From Mycobacterium szulgai (GTDB lineage: Bacteria; Actinomycetota; Actinomycetes; Mycobacteriales; Mycobacteriaceae), in assembly GCF_002116635.1 (NCBI RefSeq), contig NZ_LQPW01000005.1, positions 208,810 through 272,809 of the forward strand: DNA of 64,000 bases. Reading direction: 5' to 3'. How positions within the stretch are numbered: the first letter of the stretch is position 1; every line of letters begins with the position of its first letter. A program made the position numbers and the translations under genes. Below, in pieces: positions 42,601-51,790 of the stretch. Below the pieces are notes generated by a model. That model made no database searches, had not been told where the DNA came from, and saw only the letters and a list, made by a program, of their open reading frames with translations.

Positions 42601-44082
42601 GTGACTACGCAAACGGATCAACAGGAACACGACTCCGATCTCTCGGTGGACGTCGTGGTGCTCGGCGCCGGGCCGGTCGGCCAGAACGCCGCGGACCGCG
42701 CCGCGGCAGCCGGGATGCGCGTCGCTGTCGTCGAACGCGAGCTTGTCGGAGGCGAATGTTCGTATTGGGCTTGTGTGCCGAGCAAAGCACTGCTGCGTCC
42801 GGTCATCGCGGTCTCCGACACGCGTCGAGTGGACGGGGCGCGTGAGGCGGTCACCGGTTCTATCGATGCCACCGGTGTCTTCGGCCGGCGCGATCGCTAC
42901 GTAAGCGACTGGGATGACACCGGCCAGGCCGATTGGGTGCGCGGAATCGGCGCGACGCTGATCCGCGGGCACGGACGGTTGGACGGTCCGCGCCGAGTCA
43001 GCGTCACCACCGCCGGCGGAGAAAGACGGCTGCTGACCGCCGAGCATGCGGTCGTCGTCTGCACCGGAAGCCGGCCGGCGCTCCCGGATCTACCCGGCAT
43101 AGCCGAAGCCCGGCCGTGGACGAATCGCCAAGCCACCGATAGCAGTTCGGTACCACGACGCCTCGCGGTGATCGGCGCCGGCGGCGTGGGCGTCGAAATG
43201 GCAACGGCCTGGCAAGGATTGGGCTCCTCGGTAACTCTGCTGGTCCGCGGATCTCAATTGCTACCCCGGATGGAGCCATTCGTGGGGGAATTCATCGGAC
43301 GCGGACTCGCCGAGGCAGGCGTTGAGGTGCGCACGGGTGTCAGCGTGCGCGCGCTGCGCCGCCCCGACCCCGATGGGCCGGTGGATCTCGAACTGGACGA
43401 CGGCACCGTATTGCAGGTCGACGAAGCTCTGTTTGCCACCGGCAGGGCTCCGCTGACCGGCGACATCGGCTTGCAGACAGTGGGACTGACACCGGGCGAC
43501 TGGCTGGACGTCGACGACACCTGCCGCGTGCGGGCCATCGACGACGGCTGGCTGTACGCCGCGGGCGATGTCAATCACCGTGCGCTGCTGACACACCAAG
43601 GCAAGTACCAGGCCCGCATCGCCGGCGCCGCAATCGCCGCACGCGCCAGTGGGCGGCCGCTGGACCCCACCCCGTGGGGCACCCATTCGACCACCGCCGA
43701 CCATCACGCGGTGCCGCAGGCTTTCTTCACCGATCCCGAAGCCGCCGCAGTGGGACTGACGGCGGAGCAGGCCGCGCAGTCTGGTCATCGGATCAAGACG
43801 ATCGACGTCGAAATCGGCGATGCGGTAATGGGAGCCAAGCTCTACGCCGATGGGTATACCGGGCGGGCGCGCATGGTCGTCGACGTCGATCGGGGCCATT
43901 TGCTCGGTATGACGATGGTCGGTCCCGGCGTGACGGAGATGCTGCACTCGGCCACCATCGCCGTGGCGGGCCAGGTGCCCGTCGAGCGGTTGTGGCATGC
44001 CGTACCGTGCTTCCCGACGGTCAGTGAGTTCTGGCTGAGACTGCTCGAGGCGTACCGGGATTCGTTCTTCACCGTCGTTTAG
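42601..44082 (+). CDS. Flavin pyridine-nucleotide disulfide oxidoreductase (Rv0794c-like)
   Basis: A 493-aa class I flavoprotein disulfide reductase: FAD motif [15 protein letters not shown], redox pair in [16 protein letters not shown](P) motif [11 protein letters not shown] and FAD site YAAGDVNH. It is related to dihydrolipoamide dehydrogenase and mercuric reductase; the C-terminal His-Glu dyad is not typical ([13 protein letters not shown]), so the disulfide substrate is unknown. I use GTG 42601 with TAGCGT eight bases upstream as a leaderless promoter; an in-frame TTG at 42574 is weaker. Confidence 0.86.
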   Translation: MTTQTDQQEHDSDLSVDVVVLGAGPVGQNAADRAAAAGMRVAVVERELVGGECSYWACVPSKALLRPVIAVSDTRRVDGAREAVTGSIDATGVFGRRDRYVSDWDDTGQADWVRGIGATLIRGHGRLDGPRRVSVTTAGGERRLLTAEHAVVVCTGSRPALPDLPGIAEARPWTNRQATDSSSVPRRLAVIGAGGVGVEMATAWQGLGSSVTLLVRGSQLLPRMEPFVGEFIGRGLAEAGVEVRTGVSVRALRRPDPDGPVDLELDDGTVLQVDEALFATGRAPLTGDIGLQTVGLTPGDWLDVDDTCRVRAIDDGWLYAAGDVNHRALLTHQGKYQARIAGAAIAARASGRPLDPTPWGTHSTTADHHAVPQAFFTDPEAAAVGLTAEQAAQSGHRIKTIDVEIGDAVMGAKLYADGYTGRARMVVDVDRGHLLGMTMVGPGVTEMLHSATIAVAGQVPVERLWHAVPCFPTVSEFWLRLLEAYRDSFFTVV

Positions 44083-44090
44083 CCGCTCGG

Positions 44091-44405
44091 TCAGCAGGCC
44101 TCGTCGACGACGTCGAGGACGTCGACCTCGATTGGGCCGGTCAGCAATTCGGTGACCCGTGCGCGGTAGTCCACATAGTGCGCCGAAGCCCGGTGCGCCT
44201 CCAGTGCGTTGCGGTTGCGATAGCGCTCGAACAGGACAAAGCCGCCGTCGTCGGCGCTTTCATAGAGGTCGTAGGTGCGGCATCCATCCTCGGACCGGGT
44301 CGGGGCAACCATCGTTTTGAGCAGTGCGCGTAAGGCCTCGCGAGAACCGGGCCGGGGCGCGAATCTTGCGATGACCGCTATCGGGCGGGACAGGACGCAG
44401 GACAT
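44091..44405 (-). CDS. Antibiotic-biosynthesis-monooxygenase (ABM) domain protein (Rv0793)
   Basis: A 104-aa ferredoxin-like ABM protein (VIARFAPRPGSREALRALL; DGCRTYDLYESAD; HRASAHYVDY). Its orthologue Rv0793 is a small dimeric putative monooxygenase related to quinol-oxidising enzymes. It is convergent with the disulfide reductase and divergent from gntR, 60 bases from it, so both promoters share the palindromic operator region. Confidence 0.88.
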   Translation of the reverse strand: MSCVLSRPIAVIARFAPRPGSREALRALLKTMVAPTRSEDGCRTYDLYESADDGGFVLFERYRNRNALEAHRASAHYVDYRARVTELLTGPIEVDVLDVVDEAC

Positions 44406-44444
44406 GGCGGACCTTTCTAAGTGGGACTCTTGACTAACTCGACT

Positions 44445-44466
44445 TAAGACGTTTTAATACGTCTTA
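44445..44466. promoter_or_regulatory. 22-bp palindromic operator at gntR
   Basis: TAAGACGT-TTTAAT-ACGTCTTA has perfect 8-bp arms, and its last base is the first base of the gntR ATG. The core GTTTTAATAC fits the GT..TA..AC pattern of HutC-type GntR operators. Autorepression, also touching the divergent ABM gene, is likely. Confidence 0.7.
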
Positions 44467-45275
44467 TGACCTCTGTCAAGCTGGATCTGAATGCCGCCGA
44501 TTTGCGGATTTCGCGGGGCAGCGTGCCGGCCAGCACCCAGCTCGCCGAGACACTCAAGGCGCAGATCGTCGCGCAGCAGCTGCCCCGGGGCGGTCGCCTG
44601 CCCAGCGAGCGCGAGCTGATCGAACGCTCGGGCTTGAGCCGGGTGACGGTGCGCGCGGCGGTGGGAATGCTCGAGCGCCAGGGCTGGCTGATTCGCCGGC
44701 AGGGGCTGGGCACGTTCGTCGCCGATCCGGTGAAGCAAGAGCTGTCTTCGGGTGTGCGCACCATCACCGAGGTGTTATTGAGTTCGGGTGTCACCCCTCA
44801 GGTAGAGGTGCTGTCTCATAGCACTTGCGCAGCACCGCAATTCGTCGCCGAGGCGCTGGGGCTGGCCGAGGTGCTGTGTATTCGCCGGCTGTTCCGGGCC
44901 GGCGAGGAGCCCCTTGCGTTGGTGACGGCGTACCTGCCACCGTGGGTGGGCCATGCGGTCGAACCGCTGCTGTCGAGTGCGGCCGACACCGAAACCACAT
45001 ACACGATGTGGGAGCAGCGGCTTGGCATCCAAATTGCCAGGGCCACCCATGAAATCCACGCGGGCGCCGTCGCTGCGGAAGTGGCCGAAGCGCTTGGTCT
45101 GCAGCAGGATTCGCCGGTATTGGTGCTCGAACGCACCAGCTACGACAAAGACGACAAGCCACTCGAGGTGGTCGTGTTCCACTACCGCCCTGAGCGCTAC
45201 CGGTTCTCCGTCACATTGCCCCGGACAATGGCCGGTCCGGGCGCCGGAATCATCGAGAAGCGAGAAGTCCAATGA
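44466..45275 (+). CDS. GntR/HutC-family transcriptional regulator (Rv0792c)
   Basis: A 269-aa regulator. The N-terminal winged helix (about 25-90) reads GRLPSERELIERSGLSRVTVRAA split around the recognition helix, then IRRQGLGTFV; the C-terminal UTRA ligand domain covers about 100-255 (VLCIRRLFRAGEEPLALV; VLVLERTSYDKDDKPLEV). The ATG overlaps the operator, implying a leaderless or very short leader transcript. It is coupled to the LLM gene by an ATGA overlap, so the ligand is probably linked to that enzyme's substrate. Confidence 0.92.
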   Translation: MTSVKLDLNAADLRISRGSVPASTQLAETLKAQIVAQQLPRGGRLPSERELIERSGLSRVTVRAAVGMLERQGWLIRRQGLGTFVADPVKQELSSGVRTITEVLLSSGVTPQVEVLSHSTCAAPQFVAEALGLAEVLCIRRLFRAGEEPLALVTAYLPPWVGHAVEPLLSSAADTETTYTMWEQRLGIQIARATHEIHAGAVAAEVAEALGLQQDSPVLVLERTSYDKDDKPLEVVVFHYRPERYRFSVTLPRTMAGPGAGIIEKREVQ

Positions 45276-46276
45276 AACCCAGCGAAACCCAGGTCGGCCT
45301 CATCCTGGCTCTTACGGTCAATGGTCTGGCGGTGAGCAACTACCCGGATATGGTCACCGTCTCCCAATCGGCGGAGGAATACGGCTTTGATTCGGTGTGG
45401 TTGTGCGACCACTTCCTCACCATCAGCCCGGACGACTACGTCAAAGACGCCGGTATCGCCGCTGACTCCGGCCACGGCCCGTCTGCAAGCCCGAAATCAA
45501 TGCCGTTGCTGGAATGCTGGACGGCCCTGACCGCACTGGCCCGCGACACCACCGTGCTGCGCCTGGGCACCAGTGTGCTGTGCAACTCCTACCGTCATCC
45601 CGCGGTGCTGGCCAAGATGGCGGCCACGCTCGACGCCATCTCCGGGGGCCGGCTGGATCTGGGATTGGGCGCCGGCTGGTTTCAGCGCGAGTTCGAGGCC
45701 TATGGGATTCCGTTTCCGCCTGTGCGTGACCGGGTGTCCGCGCTTGACGAGGCGCTGCAGGTCATTCGGGCGGTGTGGACCGAACCGAACCCCACCTACT
45801 CCGGACAGTTCTACACCCTGGACGGCGCGATCTGCGATCCGCCGCCGGTTCAGCGGCCGCACCCGCCGCTGTGGATCGGCGGGGAAGGCGATCGGGTCCA
45901 CCGCATCGCCGCCAGGCACGCGCAGGGCCTGAACGTGCGCTGGTGGTCGCCACAGCAGGTGACGCAGCGGCGCGATTTCCTGGCCCGCGCGTGCGAGTCG
46001 GCCGGTCGTGCACCGGAGAGCCTGCGGTTATCGGTGACGGCTCTACTGGCGCCGACGGAGTCGGCGCAGGACGAGTCCCGGATCCGGGCCGAGTTCGCGT
46101 CCATTCCCGAATCGGGGCTAATCGTCGGCTCGCCCGAGCGGTGTATAGCGCGCATTGAGGAGTACCAGGACGGCGGGATCGGCCAGTTTCTGTTCACGGT
46201 CCCGCACGTGGTGAGATCCGATTATCTCCACGTCATCGGACGCGACATACTTCCGGCGATCAAGTGCGCGAGCTAG
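45272..46276 (+). CDS. LLM-class (probably F420-dependent) oxidoreductase (Rv0791c)
   Basis: A 334-aa luciferase-like TIM barrel: SAEEYGFDSVWLCDHFL, LRLGTSVLCNSYRHPAVLA, GRLDLGLGAGWFQREFEAYG and PLWIGGEGDRV. Such proteins in mycobacteria usually use F420, though FMN use cannot be excluded. It is co-transcribed with gntR (overlapping) and with the transglutaminase-like gene, whose GTG lies 13 bases before its stop. Confidence 0.9.
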   Translation: MKPSETQVGLILALTVNGLAVSNYPDMVTVSQSAEEYGFDSVWLCDHFLTISPDDYVKDAGIAADSGHGPSASPKSMPLLECWTALTALARDTTVLRLGTSVLCNSYRHPAVLAKMAATLDAISGGRLDLGLGAGWFQREFEAYGIPFPPVRDRVSALDEALQVIRAVWTEPNPTYSGQFYTLDGAICDPPPVQRPHPPLWIGGEGDRVHRIAARHAQGLNVRWWSPQQVTQRRDFLARACESAGRAPESLRLSVTALLAPTESAQDESRIRAEFASIPESGLIVGSPERCIARIEEYQDGGIGQFLFTVPHVVRSDYLHVIGRDILPAIKCAS

Positions 46277-46998
46277 AGCAATTCCTTTCTCCCACTGCGT
46301 ATCTCGACTCGGCTCATCCGCTGGTTCGGGCGACGGCCGCAAAGCTGGTGGCCAGCAGCTCATCCGAGATCGATCGCGTCGGGCGGATCTATCACTACGT
46401 GCGCGACCTGCCCTACGACATCCTGGCGTCCTTTCGCTACCTGGCGCAGGGACAACATCGTGCCAGCGACGTGATCGGTCATGGCGTCGCCTTCTGCATG
46501 GGCAAGGCCAGCTCGTTCGTCGCCCTGTGCCGAGCCGCGGGGGTTCCGGCGCGCATCGCCTTCCAGACCCTGGACTGTCCGGATAAGGAATTCCTATCCC
46601 CCGAAGTTCGCACGTTGTGGGGCGCGTCTCGGCCACTGCCGTGGCATTCCCTCGGCGAGGCGTATCTGGGCGGGCACTGGATCAAGCTGGACGCCACCAT
46701 CGACGCGCCCACCGCTGCCCGCCTCGGCAGGCCCTACCGGCAGACGTTCGACGGCAGCACCCCGATAGCGACTGTGGAGGGCCCCATCCTGCGGGAGAAC
46801 GGCAGCTACGCCGACTACCCAGCTGAGGTCGCACAGTGGTACGAGCGAATCGCCCGCGCGGTCCTCGCGGCGCTGGAATCCGCCGAGGTGGGCGCGCAGG
46901 TAGCCGGTGACAACGAATTGTGGGCCGGTCCCCCGCTCGAGGCGGTAGCGCGTCACTCAGCGAATTCTCAACTGATTCTTCGGCGCCACATTCCTTAG
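46264..46998 (+). CDS. Transglutaminase-like cysteine protein (Rv0790c)
   Basis: A 244-aa protein with the papain-like transglutaminase core: Cys78 in FCMGKASSF, His128 in PWHSLGEAYL and Asp143 in KLDAT form the expected triad. Prokaryotic members are usually proteases or amidases. It starts at GTG 46264 inside the end of the LLM gene, so it is the third gene of the gntR operon. Confidence 0.85.
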   Translation: MRELEQFLSPTAYLDSAHPLVRATAAKLVASSSSEIDRVGRIYHYVRDLPYDILASFRYLAQGQHRASDVIGHGVAFCMGKASSFVALCRAAGVPARIAFQTLDCPDKEFLSPEVRTLWGASRPLPWHSLGEAYLGGHWIKLDATIDAPTAARLGRPYRQTFDGSTPIATVEGPILRENGSYADYPAEVAQWYERIARAVLAALESAEVGAQVAGDNELWAGPPLEAVARHSANSQLILRRHIP

Positions 46999-47039
46999 TT
47001 CAAAGGATCTGCATAGGCGCAGGCCGCAGCATTACTCGC

Positions 47040-47510
47040 ATGATGACTGAGCCGCTCTCGGCAACCCTGATCGAACGCTATCTGCGCACCCGCGGGCGCC
47101 GGTATTTCCGCGGCCAGCATGACGGCGAGTTCTTCTTCGTCGCCGATGTGCACCTTCGCCGGCTACACGTCCATCTCGAGATCTCGCCGGCACACCCCGA
47201 CGTCCTCACCATCCGGGTCACTCCCGCCTGCTTCTTCCCCGCCGACGACTATGCCTGGCTGGCCCAGTTCGCCGACACCTGGAACGAGAGGCGCCGCGAC
47301 ATCACCGCGATCGTGCACGGATCCTCCGACCCGCGACGCATCGGAGTCGAAGCCCAGCAGTGCCGATGGTTTACCCAAGAGGTCACCTTCGAGGAATTCG
47401 CGGAGTTCGTCGACCGCACGCTGACGGCTGCGATCGGTCTCTTCGCAGGCCTGGCACCGGTTCCCGGATTGGCTTCGCCCACCAGGCCTTTGGTGTTAGA
47501 TGCCGGTTGA
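47040..47510 (+). CDS. YbjN-like protein (Rv0789c family)
   Basis: A 156-aa protein from ATG 47040; a second ATG follows immediately. The pattern IERYLRTRGRRYFRG, FFFVADVHLRRLHVHLEI and FAEFVDRTLTAAIGLF fits the YbjN / secretion-chaperone-like alpha-beta fold. Function unknown. It lies 41 bases after the transglutaminase-like gene and convergent with purQ, 29 bases apart. Confidence 0.7.
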   Translation: MMTEPLSATLIERYLRTRGRRYFRGQHDGEFFFVADVHLRRLHVHLEISPAHPDVLTIRVTPACFFPADDYAWLAQFADTWNERRRDITAIVHGSSDPRRIGVEAQQCRWFTQEVTFEEFAEFVDRTLTAAIGLFAGLAPVPGLASPTRPLVLDAG

Positions 47511-47539
47511 CAGCGCCGCGCGTGAAGTCTGACGAGCCA

Positions 47540-48214
47540 TCAGGCCGCCAGTACGGCGTCCAGCGCCGAGTAAAACAGGCCGAGGCCGTCCTCGGACGGC
47601 CCGGTGAGCGCCTCGATGGCATGTTCGGGGTGCGGCATCAGGCCGACGACACGCCCATTGGCTGAACTGATCCCGGCGATGTCGCGCAGCGAGCCGTTGA
47701 TGTTCTCGTGGTAGCGGAACACCACCCGGCCCTCGCCTTCCAGTTCGTCGAGCACCTGCTGCGACGCCACATAACGGCCCTCGCCCGATTTCAGCGGAAC
47801 CAGCAGGTCCGCATCCGGCTCGAAGCGTGACGTCCAGGCAGTCGACGTCGACGCCACCCGCAACCACACGTCGCGACACACGAAGTGCAGCCCCACATTT
47901 CGGGTCAGCGCGCCAGGGAGTAGCCCGGCCTCACACAGCACCTGAAATCCGTTGCAAATTCCCAACACCGGCATCCCGCGACCGGCCGCGGCGACCACTT
48001 CACCCATCACCGGAGCGAATCTGGCGATCGCACCCGCCCGCAGGTAGTCACCGTAGGAAAAGCCGCCGGGTACCACCACGGCGTCCACACCTTTGAGGTC
48101 GGCGTCGGCGTGCCACAGGCTGACCGCCTCCGCGCCCACCCGCCGCGCCGCGCGTGCGGCGTCCACATCGTCGAGCGTGCCCGGGAAAGTGATGACCCCG
48201 ATGCGTGTCGTCAC
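47540..48214 (-). CDS. purQ: Phosphoribosylformylglycinamidine synthase subunit PurQ
   Basis: A 224-aa class I glutamine amidotransferase supplying ammonia to PurL. Cys87 in LGICNGFQ and the His/Glu in PHPEHA form the triad. It overlaps purS by four bases. Confidence 0.97.
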   Translation of the reverse strand: MTTRIGVITFPGTLDDVDAARAARRVGAEAVSLWHADADLKGVDAVVVPGGFSYGDYLRAGAIARFAPVMGEVVAAAGRGMPVLGICNGFQVLCEAGLLPGALTRNVGLHFVCRDVWLRVASTSTAWTSRFEPDADLLVPLKSGEGRYVASQQVLDELEGEGRVVFRYHENINGSLRDIAGISSANGRVVGLMPHPEHAIEALTGPSEDGLGLFYSALDAVLAA

Positions 48215-48450
48215 TGAGCCTCCCGGCTGATGGTCCAGTCCTCGATCACCGTGTTCGCCAGCAGTGACTCGGCGATCTCGGCGAGGGTGGAATCGTCCAC
48301 GGTGTCGTCGACGTCCAGCTCAAACCTTTTGCCCTGGCGTACATCTGAGATCCCAGGATGGCCGAGGCGCCCGAGCGCACCGACGATCGCCTGACCCTGC
48401 GGGTCCAGAATCTCCGCTTTGGGCATCACGTGCACGACCACCCGGGCCAC
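48211..48450 (-). CDS. purS: Phosphoribosylformylglycinamidine synthase subunit PurS
   Basis: A 79-aa dimeric bridge subunit of the PurLQS complex ([31 protein letters not shown]). The start is GTG 48450 with GGAGGAA upstream. It is co-translated with purQ. The purL partner is 24 kb away, as in other mycobacteria. Confidence 0.96.
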   Translation of the reverse strand: MARVVVHVMPKAEILDPQGQAIVGALGRLGHPGISDVRQGKRFELDVDDTVDDSTLAEIAESLLANTVIEDWTISREAQ

Positions 48451-48534
48451 CGGCGTTCCTCCTCAGGGCATAACGGTCGAAGATCGACGCCAACTCTACC
48501 GGCGACCCGTTCGCGCAGCGCGCGCTACTCGCCC

Positions 48535-49026
48535 CTACGCACCGGAGTAAGTGGCCTCAACCGTCTGTTCGCCAAGAACTTTCATCTCTTTGATCCGCAG
48601 CTGGTCGGACAGGCCCTTCTCCTCAATGACCGCTTGGAGGCGGTCGTAGAAGTGCCGCACCAGCGCCTCAAAGGTCGGTGAAAAGTCCACCGTGCACAGC
48701 TTCAGTCCACCTTTTCGGGTGATCGCAGCGATGTCCTCATAGAGCGGGTCGTTCTTATCGACGACGAATGCGTGGTCGACTTCGTCCAGAATGGGCCGAA
48801 ATGCGTTCTCCAACAGGTCGGTATCCAGGAGGAAGTACTGGTCGTCAAGAGTGTCACCGGTAAGCGTTACCGATACGAATATCGTGTGGCCGTGCAGGTT
48901 GGCGCATTTGTTTGCCACCAATTCCGGGGTAAAAAGCTCACTTCCGCCCCGGCTGGTCCGCATGTCGTGAGTCCATGTCCGATGACCCATTTCGAGGCGA
49001 ATAGTCTGCTTGATGGTGTAGGCCAT
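48535..49026 (-). CDS. PTPS/QueD-family protein with intact active site
   Basis: A 163-aa 6-pyruvoyl-/6-carboxy-tetrahydropterin-synthase fold protein. Zinc ligands His15, His45 and His47 (LHGHT), the catalytic Cys41 in KCANLHGH, the Asp84-His85 pair and Glu153 in LGEQTVEATY are all present, so it may act on dihydroneopterin triphosphate or a related pterin. GC is visibly lower than its neighbours. It is 84 bases upstream of purS, same strand, and 39 bases downstream of its degenerate paralogue. No queC/queE genes are in the window. Confidence 0.85.
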   Translation of the reverse strand: MAYTIKQTIRLEMGHRTWTHDMRTSRGGSELFTPELVANKCANLHGHTIFVSVTLTGDTLDDQYFLLDTDLLENAFRPILDEVDHAFVVDKNDPLYEDIAAITRKGGLKLCTVDFSPTFEALVRHFYDRLQAVIEEKGLSDQLRIKEMKVLGEQTVEATYSGA

Positions 49027-49065
49027 ACCTGCTCCCTGGATGTATTCGGTTAGGACTGACTTCGC

Positions 49066-49506
49066 TTAGTTAATGCCATAGCTGGCATTGAGAGTGGATG
49101 CGCAACGAAGTTCCGCGCGCTTGAGCACGCAGCCGTCGACATGCAGCTTGCCGCTCACCTGCTCGTATATGTGCTGCACCAGACCCTCGATGGTGGGGTT
49201 GAAGTCGACGGGATACACCTTGTCGGCCACGTCTGCGAGCTCACAGAGCTTCACAAACTCGTCAAATATCGGGTCTTCGGTCCAAATGATGAACGAGTGA
49301 TCCAGAGCGTCGATGATGGGCCGGACAACCACAGCAAGTTCATTGGTATCGAACACAGTCTTCATGCCATCGAGCTCGAGCTCCGACTCAAGAATGAGCT
49401 TTAGCTCCCAGGTGTGGCCGTGGATGGTTTCTTCCTTCTTATAGTCGAAACCCAGGGATCGGTGGCCGGCATCGAATCGAAAGGTCTTCTCGATCGTGCG
49501 TGTCAT
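49066..49506 (-). CDS. PTPS/QueD-family protein, catalytically degenerate paralogue
   Basis: A 146-aa PTPS-fold protein that keeps zinc ligands His15, His29, His31 (IHGHT) and Asp69-His70, but has Glu25 where the catalytic Cys belongs and Ala136 where the substrate-binding Glu belongs. It is probably a non-catalytic or altered-function subunit. GGAGGTGGAG precedes ATG 49506. GC is about 50-53% in two 60-base samples (49261-49380), far below the genome average, suggesting acquisition. Confidence 0.82.
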   Translation of the reverse strand: MTRTIEKTFRFDAGHRSLGFDYKKEETIHGHTWELKLILESELELDGMKTVFDTNELAVVVRPIIDALDHSFIIWTEDPIFDEFVKLCELADVADKVYPVDFNPTIEGLVQHIYEQVSGKLHVDGCVLKRAELRCASTLNASYGIN

Positions 49507-49610
49507 AGGTTCTCCACCTCCGGGGCCGACAGCCGAACCCGGACACCGCGGGCTGTTACCGGTTTCGCCTAATGAATGTTAGATCCCCGGCCATGCCCGG
49601 CCAAGACCTA

Positions 49611-50363
49611 TTAGCCGGCCAGAATTAACCGGTGACCGCCAAGCTCATCGATTCGCCGCTGTGCTACCCCGTGAGAATCCAGCGAAGCGTCGCTGAGGTC
49701 GGTCCACGCGCTGAGATCAAGCGGCGCCGACGGGTTCGCGGACTGCGCTCGCGCATCGCGTGCGGCCTGGAAGAACTCCTCGATTCGAGGGTGTTCGAGC
49801 CGGACATTGACGGCCTGGCACCGGGCACCGGCCAGTTTGGCCAGGGCAACGCTGTTTACCCCCAGCAACACCGGGGGGCGCGGCGAAGGTAGTGGAAAGC
49901 CGTTCCACTTCGCGTCTCGATTCGGATCCCACAGCACGTCGCACAAGTCGAGAATGCTGACGAGGTGCGCGTGCCGATCCTGCATCGAGTCGTGCAGCGG
50001 AATGCCGAGCACCTCGTGTTCTTGCGCCCAGCGGCTGCCCGGGGCGGCGCCGGCGCCCAGACCGAATATGAAACGTCCCTCGCTGATTTCCTGCACCGAG
50101 GCGGCGGCAACCGCCGTCATGCCCGGCGTCCGGTTAGCCGCGTTGACCACCAGCGTGCCGATGCCGATCGTGGAGGTGGCCGCCGCCAACGCGCCGGCGA
50201 GCGTAAAGCATTCCAGCATACGGTCACTCGACAACACCGAGCCCGACATGTGGTCGTAAACCCATGCGGTTCCGAAACCTTCGCCTTCGGCCCGCAACAC
50301 GTTCTCCCTCAGCTCCGGCCAGGAGTGCATGGCTCCGCTATAGAGAACGTCGACTGTGACCAT
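49611..50363 (-). CDS. Short LLM-class flavin/F420 oxidoreductase
   Basis: A 250-aa luciferase-like protein (RAEGEGFGTAWVYDHM; IGIGTLVVNAANRTPGMTA; GRFIFGLGAGAAPGS), shorter than the usual 280-340 residues and lacking part of the C-terminal barrel. It may be a reduced subfamily or have lost its end. Cofactor and substrate unknown. It is transcribed toward the PTPS pair, 104 bases away. Confidence 0.8.
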   Translation of the reverse strand: MVTVDVLYSGAMHSWPELRENVLRAEGEGFGTAWVYDHMSGSVLSSDRMLECFTLAGALAAATSTIGIGTLVVNAANRTPGMTAVAAASVQEISEGRFIFGLGAGAAPGSRWAQEHEVLGIPLHDSMQDRHAHLVSILDLCDVLWDPNRDAKWNGFPLPSPRPPVLLGVNSVALAKLAGARCQAVNVRLEHPRIEEFFQAARDARAQSANPSAPLDLSAWTDLSDASLDSHGVAQRRIDELGGHRLILAG

Positions 50364-50419
50364 GGGCCGAACCTACAGCAGAATGACAGTGCCAGAGCCG
50401 ATTTCCTGCGCACAGCTCC

Positions 50420-51085
50420 TCAGCACGAACCGATGTAGGCCTCGCACAGCGGGGCGGTCATGGCGTCCAGGACCGCGGTGTCGGAGATTACCGGCCACTG
50501 CACGACCGGCGCCGACGACCACAGCGTGAGTTCGCTGAGCGTGCTGCTGGCTACGTGCGCGACAAGATAGGTATGCATGACAACCGGCCCGCTGATCACC
50601 GCGGCCATCCGCGTCGGTTCGTCGTCGGTGACCGACGGCGATTGCGCCGGTGCCCCCAGCTGGCAGGCGCGCAGTGCGGCAACGGCCGCGCCGAATACTC
50701 CGGCCGCTATCGCGCCCCCGCGGGCGGTGTCGCCACGCCAGTGCAGAATCTCGGCCTGCAGCTGCCACTGACCGTCGGGGTGGGCCACTGTCACCCGGCC
50801 GGCCACCGCTGAGTTGCGGCTGTCCTGTGGAAAGGCCGGCGTGCCACACACCTCCTCGAAGCGGAATCGGGGCGTAGCCCCGGTTGTCACGACGGCCGCT
50901 CCGGCCAGCGCGGGCCAGCCGTACACCGAATCCAGTGGGATCGCCCGCTTATGCATCCATGCGGTACGGGGAATCTGGTCACACACCGGCGGGCAGGTCT
51001 CCGGCTCCGCGTGCACGGGCGGCACCACCAGCAGAGTGACCACCAAACTGCCGGCGACCAAGATCGCTGCCAGTATCACCCGCAT
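50420..51085 (-). CDS. Exported hypothetical protein
   Basis: About 221 aa from ATG 51085 (an ATG at 51094 adds three residues). Residues 1-26 are a signal peptide (MRVILAAILVAGSLVVTLLV, cut after VHA). The mature protein has six or more cysteines (CPPVC, EVCGTP, LRACQL, PLCEAYIGSC), suggesting disulfides. No known family recognised. It is divergent from the metallo-beta-lactamase gene, about 45 bases apart. Confidence 0.7.
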   Translation of the reverse strand: MRVILAAILVAGSLVVTLLVVPPVHAEPETCPPVCDQIPRTAWMHKRAIPLDSVYGWPALAGAAVVTTGATPRFRFEEVCGTPAFPQDSRNSAVAGRVTVAHPDGQWQLQAEILHWRGDTARGGAIAAGVFGAAVAALRACQLGAPAQSPSVTDDEPTRMAAVISGPVVMHTYLVAHVASSTLSELTLWSSAPVVQWPVISDTAVLDAMTAPLCEAYIGSC

Positions 51086-51129
51086 GTGCACCATCTCATT
51101 CGGGGCCTCATCAGTGCACAATCGTAAAC

Positions 51130-51768
51130 ATGCAACTGACGCATTTCGGTCATTCCTGCCTGCTCGCCGAGTTCGGCGCAACAAAGGTGTTATTCGATCC
51201 CGGTACGTTTGCGCACGGCTTCGAAGGCATCACCGGCCTGTCCGCGATCCTGATCACCCACCAGCACCCCGACCATGTCGACACCGCACGACTACCCGCA
51301 CTGCTGGACGGCAACCCCGATGCCGTGCTGTACGCCGATTCGCAAACCGCGGCGCAACTCGGCGAGCCGTGCCGGGAAGTGCACGTCGGTGACGAACTGC
51401 CGGTGGGCGAGGTGACCATCCGCGCGGTCGGTGGCCGGCACGCTGTGATCCATCCGGAAATCCCTGTGATAGAAAACCTTTCGTATTTGGTGGACGACGG
51501 CGAGCACCGCGCCCGGCTGATGCATCCCGGTGACGCATTGTTCGTGCCCGACGAACCGGTGGACGTGTTGGCCAATCCGGCGGCGGCGCCGTGGATGCGG
51601 ATCTCCGAGGCAATCGACTATCTGCGGGCCGTAGCCCCCGCCCGCGCGGTGCCCATTCACCAAGGCATCGTCGCCCCCGATGCCCGGGGAATCTATTACA
51701 GCCGGTTCACCGAGATGACCGAGGCCGATTTCCAGGTGCTGCCGGAGGAGACCGCGGTCACCTTCTGA
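51130..51768 (+). CDS. Metallo-beta-lactamase-fold hydrolase
   Basis: A 212-aa MBL-fold protein, UlaG/RomA-like: ITHQHPDHVD (HxHxDH), GGRHAVIHPEIP, LMHPGDALF and PIHQG give a two-metal site. Its N-terminus (LTHFGHSCLL) is typical of the family. Substrate unknown; possibly a lactone or phosphodiester. The gene is convergent with the FAD dehydrogenase. Confidence 0.87.
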   Translation: MQLTHFGHSCLLAEFGATKVLFDPGTFAHGFEGITGLSAILITHQHPDHVDTARLPALLDGNPDAVLYADSQTAAQLGEPCREVHVGDELPVGEVTIRAVGGRHAVIHPEIPVIENLSYLVDDGEHRARLMHPGDALFVPDEPVDVLANPAAAPWMRISEAIDYLRAVAPARAVPIHQGIVAPDARGIYYSRFTEMTEADFQVLPEETAVTF

Positions 51769-51790
51769 GCGGTCGCGTACCCGCCGCGAG

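Noticed and set aside
48535..49506. Queuosine biosynthesis operon
   Set aside because: Only QueD-like proteins are present; no queC, queE, queF or tgt genes in the window.
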